NCBI GenBank assembly: GCA_041060555.1
Contig: JBEUDS010000005.1
Source: CAUJIW01 sp963205175
Lineage (GTDB): Bacteria; Pseudomonadota; Alphaproteobacteria; Sphingomonadales; Sphingomonadaceae
DNA: 64,000 bases
Direction: 5' to 3' (one strand)
In this document: one piece after another, positions 58,823 through 64,000 of the stretch
Layout of the letters: the number at the start of each line of letters is the position of its first letter
How positions within the stretch are numbered: position 1 is the stretch's first letter
Program-made: the position numbers and the translations under genes
Notes under the pieces: generated by a model
The model's input: only the letters and a program-made list of their open reading frames with translations
Database searches by the model: none
Told to the model about the DNA's origin: nothing

Positions 58823-61063
58823 GTGAGCCAACGCCTTATCGTTCATTCAGGGATTCGCCGGTCGGCCGCGGGCCTGCTGGCCGTGCTGCTGGGCTCTGTC
58901 GCCGGTCAGGCGCTGGCGCAAGCAGCCGCCGAGACCGAGACATTCGGCCTGGAGGAAATCGTCGTCACCGCGCGCAAGAAGGCCGAGAGCCTTCAGAACG
59001 TGCCGATCGCCGTCACCGCCATTGACGGCGAGGCGCTGCGCGCCAGCGCGATGACCGACATTTCCGACCTCGCCAGTCGCACACCGAGCTTCACCTTCCA
59101 GCAACAGAACGCGCTGGAGCAGGAACTGTTCATCCGTGGCATCGGCACCGTGCGCCTCAACAGCGCCACCGCCGACCCGTCGGTGGGTGTGTTCCTCGAC
59201 GAAGTCTATATCGGCCGTCGCGGAACCGCGACGCCGCCGATCTTCGACCTTGAGCGCGTCGAGGTGCTGCGCGGTCCGCAGGGCACGCTGTTCGGCAAGA
59301 ACGTCGTCGGCGGCGCCATCAGCTTCATCACCGCCCGCCCGCGTGACGAATTCGAGGGCTATGCCTCGGTCGGCATGGGCAACTATGGCGCCATCGCCTC
59401 GCAGGGCTATGTCACCGGCGCGCTGACGGACAAGGTGAAGGCGCGTCTGTCGCTGTACCAGAACCATCATGACGGCTACTCGAAGAACATCGTCAACGGG
59501 CAGGAGCTGGAGGATCTCGAATCCTACGCCGGCCGCCTTTCAGTGGCGATCGACGCCAACGAGGCGCTGCAACTGCTGATCGTCGCCGATGCCAGCCGCG
59601 ACGAGGGCGGCGGCTCGGCCCGCCACGCGGTGGACGATCCCACCAAGGCGGCGCCCGGCTTCATCACGCCGAACCTGATCTCGCAGGATCCGCGCACCAC
59701 CGAGACGCCGTATGACCAGTACATGAAGCGCAACACCTCGGGCCTGATGCTGCGCGCCGACCTCGACCTCGGCGGTCCGATGCTGACCTATGTCGCCGCC
59801 GTGCGGCGCGGTGACGCCGCCAACCGCTGGAGTCAGGCCGGCGCCGGTTCGCCGCCGTCCGTCACCGACAGCGTGCTCACCCAGGCGGAGGACTACACCG
59901 GCATCACCCAGGAACTGCGGATCGTGTCCGCGCAGGAACAGTCGCTGCGCTGGCTGGGCGGCGTCTACTTCCTGCGCGAAAAGACCGATCGCACCTCGCG
60001 CAACACCGCCACCTCGTTCCTGCCCGGCGGCGCCGGCAGCACCCGCGACACCCTGGATGGCGACAACATCTTCACCCAGGTCGGCAAGGTGTCGAACTAC
60101 GCGGTGTTCGGCGAGCTGGAATATGACGTGGCCTCCAATGTCACGCTGTCGGCCGGGTTTCGCTACACCATCGACGACAAGAGCTTCGACGCCGAGGGCA
60201 AGGTTCTGAGCCTCGGCCCGGATTCGATGGACAACATCTACTCGCCGGCGCCGTTGAAGGAACCCTACAACATCCAGGTCGACAAGAGCTGGAAGAAGCT
60301 GACCCCGCGTGTGCTGCTGGAGTGGTCGCCGGTCGAGCGCACCATGGTCTATGGCTCGGTGACGCGTGGCTTCAAGGGCGGTGGCTGGCAGAGCGCCGCG
60401 GCCAATGCCACGGTCGCCTCGCTCGCCTATAATCCGGAGACGGCGTGGAACTACGAGATCGGCGTCAAGTCCGAGCTGTTCGATGGCCGCATGCGCTTCA
60501 ACGTCGCAGCCTTCTATACCGACTTCAAGGATCTGCAGGTCGAGCAGCTCGACGACGTCGATCTGACGCTGGTGGTCGCCAACGCGGCGTCGGCCAAGAT
60601 CAAGGGCGTCGAGGCGGAAGTGCAGGTGCAGGCAACACGCGAGCTGACGCTGTCGGCCGGCGGTTCGTTGCTGCACGCGCGCTATGGCAAGTATCTCGAT
60701 GCCGCGCGCGGTCTCGACTTCACCGACAACACCATGCTGCGCACGCCGGACTATCAGTTCAACGTCGCCGCCAATTACGCCACGATGGTGTCGGAGAGCC
60801 TGAAGTTCACCGCAAATGTTTCCTATGTCTATCAGGATGCCATTTTCTGGGGGCCGGAGAACACCAACCGCGAGCCGGGCTATGGTCTGCTGGATGCCCG
60901 CATCAGCCTCGGCGAGGCCGATGGCGCCTGGCAGGTCACGCTCTATGGCAAGAACCTGACCGACAAGCTGTATCGCACCAGCATCATTCCGTTCCTGGGT
61001 GACGAGGTGTCGCTGTTCGGCGCCCCGCGTACCTATGGCGCACGGCTGGCGGTGCGCTTCTAG
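58823..61063 (+). CDS. TonB-dependent outer-membrane receptor (3)
   Basis: 746-residue receptor. Signal peptide to about QALAQ (residue 33), plug starting LEEIVVTARKKAESLQNVPI, barrel ending GARLAVRF with a terminal Phe. The start is a GTG at 58823 with gggggaga upstream. Its leader carries motif B4, so it is probably expressed with the ligase, the carotenoid-oxygenase-type enzyme and the thiolase, and takes up their substrate. Followed by a strong hairpin terminator. Confidence 0.93.
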   Translation: MSQRLIVHSGIRRSAAGLLAVLLGSVAGQALAQAAAETETFGLEEIVVTARKKAESLQNVPIAVTAIDGEALRASAMTDISDLASRTPSFTFQQQNALEQELFIRGIGTVRLNSATADPSVGVFLDEVYIGRRGTATPPIFDLERVEVLRGPQGTLFGKNVVGGAISFITARPRDEFEGYASVGMGNYGAIASQGYVTGALTDKVKARLSLYQNHHDGYSKNIVNGQELEDLESYAGRLSVAIDANEALQLLIVADASRDEGGGSARHAVDDPTKAAPGFITPNLISQDPRTTETPYDQYMKRNTSGLMLRADLDLGGPMLTYVAAVRRGDAANRWSQAGAGSPPSVTDSVLTQAEDYTGITQELRIVSAQEQSLRWLGGVYFLREKTDRTSRNTATSFLPGGAGSTRDTLDGDNIFTQVGKVSNYAVFGELEYDVASNVTLSAGFRYTIDDKSFDAEGKVLSLGPDSMDNIYSPAPLKEPYNIQVDKSWKKLTPRVLLEWSPVERTMVYGSVTRGFKGGGWQSAAANATVASLAYNPETAWNYEIGVKSELFDGRMRFNVAAFYTDFKDLQVEQLDDVDLTLVVANAASAKIKGVEAEVQVQATRELTLSAGGSLLHARYGKYLDAARGLDFTDNTMLRTPDYQFNVAANYATMVSESLKFTANVSYVYQDAIFWGPENTNREPGYGLLDARISLGEADGAWQVTLYGKNLTDKLYRTSIIPFLGDEVSLFGAPRTYGARLAVRF

Positions 61064-61099
61064 GTTCCGGCGCTTCTCAATCCCTGCACCTTAAAACTG

Positions 61100-61127
61100 C
61101 GCCCGCCGGAGGAAACTCCGGCGGGCG
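61100..61127 (+). terminator. Intrinsic terminator after TonB receptor (3)
   Basis: CGCCCGCCGGAG and CTCCGGCGGGCG form a perfect 12-bp stem closed by a GAAA tetraloop, followed by TCTTGCT. A stable terminator despite the weak T-tract. Confidence 0.8.
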
Positions 61128-61165
61128 TCTTGCTGTGGGTGGGGTGTCCCGGCACGCGGGGCATC

Positions 61166-61194
61166 GCTGTGTCAGGGGTGGCCCCTGACACAGC
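61166..61194 (-). terminator. Hairpin after the carotenoid-oxygenase-type gene
   Basis: GCTGTGTCAGGGG and CCCCTGACACAGC form a perfect 13-bp stem around TGG, 10 bp beyond the stop of the minus-strand oxygenase gene. Together with the hairpin at 61100 it insulates two convergent genes. Confidence 0.7.
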
Positions 61195-61203
61195 GGCGCC
61201 GGT

Positions 61204-62661
61204 TCAGCGCTTCATGCGATCAGCGGCCATCCAGCAGGCATGAAAGCCCAGCGGCAGGCGGTGCGGCATTTCCAGCTGGGCAACCGGGCCGGCGCCGATG
61301 TCACGGGCATCGAAAATATCCAGCGTCTCGCGGCGCAGCCTTTCGTTCCACTGGAAACTGATGACATAGCCGTCATCCTCGTTGACGGCGTTGTCGGCCG
61401 CCGCGAACCACGGCTCGGAATAGAAGCTGTGCTCGGGGTCGTCCGACCACGAGGCCAGACTCTCACCCGTGTCGAGGTCGTATTTGCGGATGCCATACCA
61501 TTGCAGCGTCCGTGTTTCGGAATGATCGACGAGGTAGCCAAAGCGCGTGCGCCGGCCGGACAGCCGGCTGTTGAAGGTGGGAAACTCGACATTGCGGTCG
61601 GCATCGAGCATCCGCTCCTCGGTCTCGCCGGTGCGGACGTTCATCCGCCACACCCACAGGCGGGCGCGCATCTGCAGCTCGGCGACGTTGCGCGCGGTGC
61701 GTTGGGCGTCGATGCTGCCGTCGGCGTGGCGTTCCGGCATGTAGCGGCAGCCGACCATCACCACCCAGTCGCCTTCCTCCCACGCATTGACGACGTGGTA
61801 GAGGAAGCACGGCGAGAAATCGAACCAGCGGATGGACTCGCCCGCGCCATAGCGGCCGATGACGCCGAAGCGCGCCGGCAGCGCGGGGTCGAAACGCACC
61901 TTGTGCCGACCGAGCTTCAGCGCTTCCTCGTCGTGAATCAGCGGCAGGTCGTGCAGGATGGAATAATGCTCGGTGATCGCCATGTCGTGCGGCAGCCGGG
62001 GGCCGGGCAGGGTGATCGGCACGAAGTGCTTCAGCGCGCCATCGGGGCCGACCACGCCATAATGCATGTAGGGCGCTTCCAGGCCGTAATCGAAGAAGAT
62101 CAGCTCGTCGGTGATCTCGTCGACCTTGGCATGGGCGGAGATCGACCCGCCGGAGGCGGCGACGCCGGGGCATTTGCCGCGCGTCTCCAGCGTCACCGGA
62201 TCGATTTCGTAAGCGTCGCCCGACATGTACCACAAGGCCAGCACCCGGCCGCCCTGGGCGACGAGATCGGTATTGGCGGTATCCTTCAGCCGGCGGTCGG
62301 GGCGGCCCTTCAGCGTGTCGCGGATGCCGTCGAACACGCTGGCGCCGGCGCGATCCTCCTCCTGCCAGGCGTCGGTGCGGACCCAGCGGTTGCGGTAGGT
62401 GACGCGGCCATGGTCGAACTGGGCGGCGTGCACCATGCCGTCGCCGTCGAACGGATGGTAGCGGCCCTTCGGCGCGAAGCGCGGGTTGGGGCCGGCGCGG
62501 AAATAGGCGCCGTTCAAGTCGACCGGCACCCGGCCCTTGAGAAGCTTCAGGTCATGATGCTCGCCTTCCCGGGCGATGGGGGCGAATTCGCCCATCAGGC
62601 CGGGACCATAATCCTCCCCGAAGGGGGCGAGGTCGTCCGTCGTCTGGCTGTGATTCAACAT
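61204..62661 (-). CDS. Carotenoid-cleavage / lignostilbene-type oxygenase
   Basis: 485-residue seven-bladed propeller Fe(II) dioxygenase family member that splits C=C bonds in apocarotenoids or stilbenes. The four iron-binding histidines are visible: His177 (SAHAK), His225 (LPHDMAIT), His289 (FLYHVVNAW) and His474 (GFHACW). The conserved FDGDGMVH (71-78) is exact. ATG at 62661 with ggagga upstream. It is transcribed away from the thiolase gene; a plausible -35 TTGATG and -10 TTTATG (17-bp spacing, minus strand) overlap motif B5. Substrate unknown; resveratrol-type or apocarotenoid are equally open. Confidence 0.93.
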   Translation of the reverse strand: MLNHSQTTDDLAPFGEDYGPGLMGEFAPIAREGEHHDLKLLKGRVPVDLNGAYFRAGPNPRFAPKGRYHPFDGDGMVHAAQFDHGRVTYRNRWVRTDAWQEEDRAGASVFDGIRDTLKGRPDRRLKDTANTDLVAQGGRVLALWYMSGDAYEIDPVTLETRGKCPGVAASGGSISAHAKVDEITDELIFFDYGLEAPYMHYGVVGPDGALKHFVPITLPGPRLPHDMAITEHYSILHDLPLIHDEEALKLGRHKVRFDPALPARFGVIGRYGAGESIRWFDFSPCFLYHVVNAWEEGDWVVMVGCRYMPERHADGSIDAQRTARNVAELQMRARLWVWRMNVRTGETEERMLDADRNVEFPTFNSRLSGRRTRFGYLVDHSETRTLQWYGIRKYDLDTGESLASWSDDPEHSFYSEPWFAAADNAVNEDDGYVISFQWNERLRRETLDIFDARDIGAGPVAQLEMPHRLPLGFHACWMAADRMKR

Positions 62662-62709
62662 GGGGTCCTCCCTCGTGTGCGGGTGTCGTGTCTGGCGTAT
62701 CGCCTAGTA

Positions 62710-62726
62710 ACTTGCATAAACGAACC
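62710..62726 (+). promoter_or_regulatory. Motif B5
   Basis: ACTTGCATAAACGAACC followed by ATAAAG, 48 bp upstream of the oxygenase gene start. It overlaps the -10 region of the predicted minus-strand promoter. Confidence 0.6.
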
Positions 62727-62813
62727 ATAAAGTGCGGTCCTTGACCCACATCAAGGCCGCCTCGTGCGTGAGGGTATGGGTGGGCGCGCGTTTGCGCTTG
62801 CATCCCGCACGCG

Positions 62814-62830
62814 ACTTTTATAATCATACC
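62814..62830 (+). promoter_or_regulatory. Motif B6
   Basis: ACTTTTATAATCATACC followed by ATAAAG, 79 bp upstream of the thiolase start. It contains a perfect TATAAT at 62819-62824, so the site would overlap the -10 box of the thiolase promoter. Confidence 0.6.
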
Positions 62831-62909
62831 ATAAAGAGGCGCGGCGTCGGCCATGCAGGCCAAGGCGGTCCCGGTGGGATGGCGCGATCACAAGCTGGGG
62901 AGAGCCGGG

Positions 62910-64000
62910 GTGGTTTACGTCATTGGCGGTTGGCAGAGCGATTTCTCGCGCAACTGGGCGCGCGAAGGCGTGACGATGCCGGAAGCGTTCGTCGAGACGG
63001 TGCGTACAGGCCTTGAGGCATCACGGCTGGACGCGGCCGACATCGAGACCGGCCACGTCGGCAATTTCGTCGGTGACCTGTTCGTGCGCCAGGGGCTGCT
63101 GGGTGGCCTGTTTGCCTATGTCGACCCGGTGATGAACGGCATGCCGACGGCGCGCCACGAAGCCGCCTGCGCGTCGGGCAGCATTGCCGTGCTCGCCGCC
63201 ATGGCGGAGATCGAGGCCGGCCGCTACGACATGGCCTGCGTCGTCGGCATCGAGCAGATGCGCAATGTCGATGGTCGCACGGCGGCGGAATATCTCGGCG
63301 CCGCCGCCTATACGGGGCGCGAATATGCCGACGCGACCTATGTCTGGCCGCGGGCCTTTTCCGACCTGGCGGAGGAATATGACCACCGCTGGGGTCTGTC
63401 CTACGATCATCTCGGCCGCATCGCCGAAATCAACTTTGCCAACGCGCGCGCCAACCCCAACGCCCAGACCCGCCGCTGGGACTTCGGGCCGGACAGTTTC
63501 CGCGCCGACGATGCCGCCAATCCGGTGGTCGAGGGGCGCACCCGCAAGAATGATTGCGGTCAGGTCACCGATGGCGCGGCGGTGGTGTTTCTGGCATCAG
63601 CAGCCCGTGCCGCCGACTACGCCCGCCAGCACGGCATCGCGCTGGAGAGCCTGCCGCGCATCAGCGGCTGGGGCCATCGCTCCTCGGCGCTGGCCTACCG
63701 CGACAAGCTGCGGCTGGGCGCCGGCGACAGCCATGTGTTTCCCCACCTGCGCGACACCGTCAACGACGCGCGCCGGCGCGCCGGCGTCACCTCGGTCGAA
63801 CAGATCGACGCGGTGGAGCTGCACGACTGCTTCGCCATGACCGAATATATGGCGATTGATCACCTGGGCATCACCGCGCCCGGCGAGGGCTGGAAGGCGG
63901 TGGAGGACGGCGTGATCGAGAAGGGTGGCCGGCTGCCGATCAATCCCTCCGGTGGCCTGATCGGGCTTGGCCATCCCGTCGGCGCCACCGGCGTGCGCAT
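62910..64000 (+). CDS. SCP2-type thiolase (acetyl-CoA acyltransferase), 3' end beyond window
   Basis: At least 363 residues of a complete-looking thiolase. The nucleophile Cys87 is in HEAACASGS, the second active-site element is ELHDCFAMTE, and the C-terminal GGLIGLGHPVGATG motif with the catalytic His is reached just before the window ends. The start is a GTG at 62910 with ggggaga upstream; an in-frame ATG at 62853 would add 19 residues. It would release acetyl- or propionyl-CoA from a beta-ketoacyl-CoA. Shares the motif B control region with the carotenoid-oxygenase-type gene. Confidence 0.93.
   Translation, partial: MVYVIGGWQSDFSRNWAREGVTMPEAFVETVRTGLEASRLDAADIETGHVGNFVGDLFVRQGLLGGLFAYVDPVMNGMPTARHEAACASGSIAVLAAMAEIEAGRYDMACVVGIEQMRNVDGRTAAEYLGAAAYTGREYADATYVWPRAFSDLAEEYDHRWGLSYDHLGRIAEINFANARANPNAQTRRWDFGPDSFRADDAANPVVEGRTRKNDCGQVTDGAAVVFLASAARAADYARQHGIALESLPRISGWGHRSSALAYRDKLRLGAGDSHVFPHLRDTVNDARRRAGVTSVEQIDAVELHDCFAMTEYMAIDHLGITAPGEGWKAVEDGVIEKGGRLPINPSGGLIGLGHPVGATGVR

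Noticed and set aside
62853..62909. Upstream ATG for the last thiolase
   Set aside because: It would add 19 residues not expected in SCP2-type thiolases; the GTG at 62910 has a better ribosome site. Not fully excluded.

Overview
The window reads as high-GC alphaproteobacterial chromosome. Supporting signs are the uninterrupted rpsB-tsf-pyrH-frr-uppS-cdsA-dxr-rseP-bamA-skp-fabZ run, the order alr / Mla-type permease / Mla-type ATPase / radA / cvpA, a DUF4169 gene, and several TonB-dependent receptors with sphingomonad-like plug domains. Order-level placement (Sphingomonadales or Rhodospirillales-like) is inference only.

Layout. 1-8927 is a minus-strand housekeeping block: def (partial), recR, a QueD-like gene, a NifU-like gene, cysS, cvpA, radA, mlaF/mlaE-type ABC genes and alr. 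A small membrane protein and tRNA-Leu(GAG) follow. 9586-29740 is a catabolic region with a thiolase-fold protein plus DUF35 partner, a class III CoA transferase, a TetR regulator, three Rieske oxygenase alpha subunits, an acyl-CoA dehydrogenase, a MaoC-like hydratase, an acyl-CoA ligase, three SDRs, a SnoaL-like protein, two ABM-domain proteins, a TonB receptor and a cytochrome c-quinoprotein. 29758-37230 is a CarH/LitR-type B12 photoreceptor regulator divergent from a seven-gene lipid-modification operon (amine-oxidase-like flavoprotein, DUF1365, Cfa-type methyltransferase, chalcone-isomerase-like protein, MFS, DUF3833 lipoprotein, SnoaL). 37239-43660 carries an aldo/keto reductase, a P450, an MDR reductase and a second TonB receptor. 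43761-55190 is the translation/envelope block. 55271-64000 holds two small conserved genes and a second catabolic group: an epoxide-hydrolase-like protein, an acyl-CoA ligase, a third TonB receptor, a carotenoid-cleavage-type oxygenase and a canonical thiolase cut by the window edge.

Two putative regulons stand out. Six copies of a 20-bp near-palindrome (AAAACAnTCATGAnTGTTTT) lie in every divergent or leader region of the 9586-29740 cluster, including directly before the TetR gene, which suggests one autoregulated TetR regulon for uptake, periplasmic oxidation, ring oxidation and CoA-thioester breakdown of one unknown substrate. Six copies of an unrelated motif (ACTTGCATAnnnnnACC, usually followed by an A/T-rich stretch) lie before the genes between 56102 and 64000; its regulator is not in the window. 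A third pair of palindromes (TTGTC-N3-GACAA) sits between the CarH-like gene and its lipid operon.

Other oddities are tandem duplications that include stop codons (recR, an SDR, fabZ, a DUF454 gene), QueD-like and NifU-like paralogues that lack key active-site residues, and a thiolase-fold protein without the nucleophilic cysteine paired with a DUF35 protein that has lost its zinc-ribbon cysteines.
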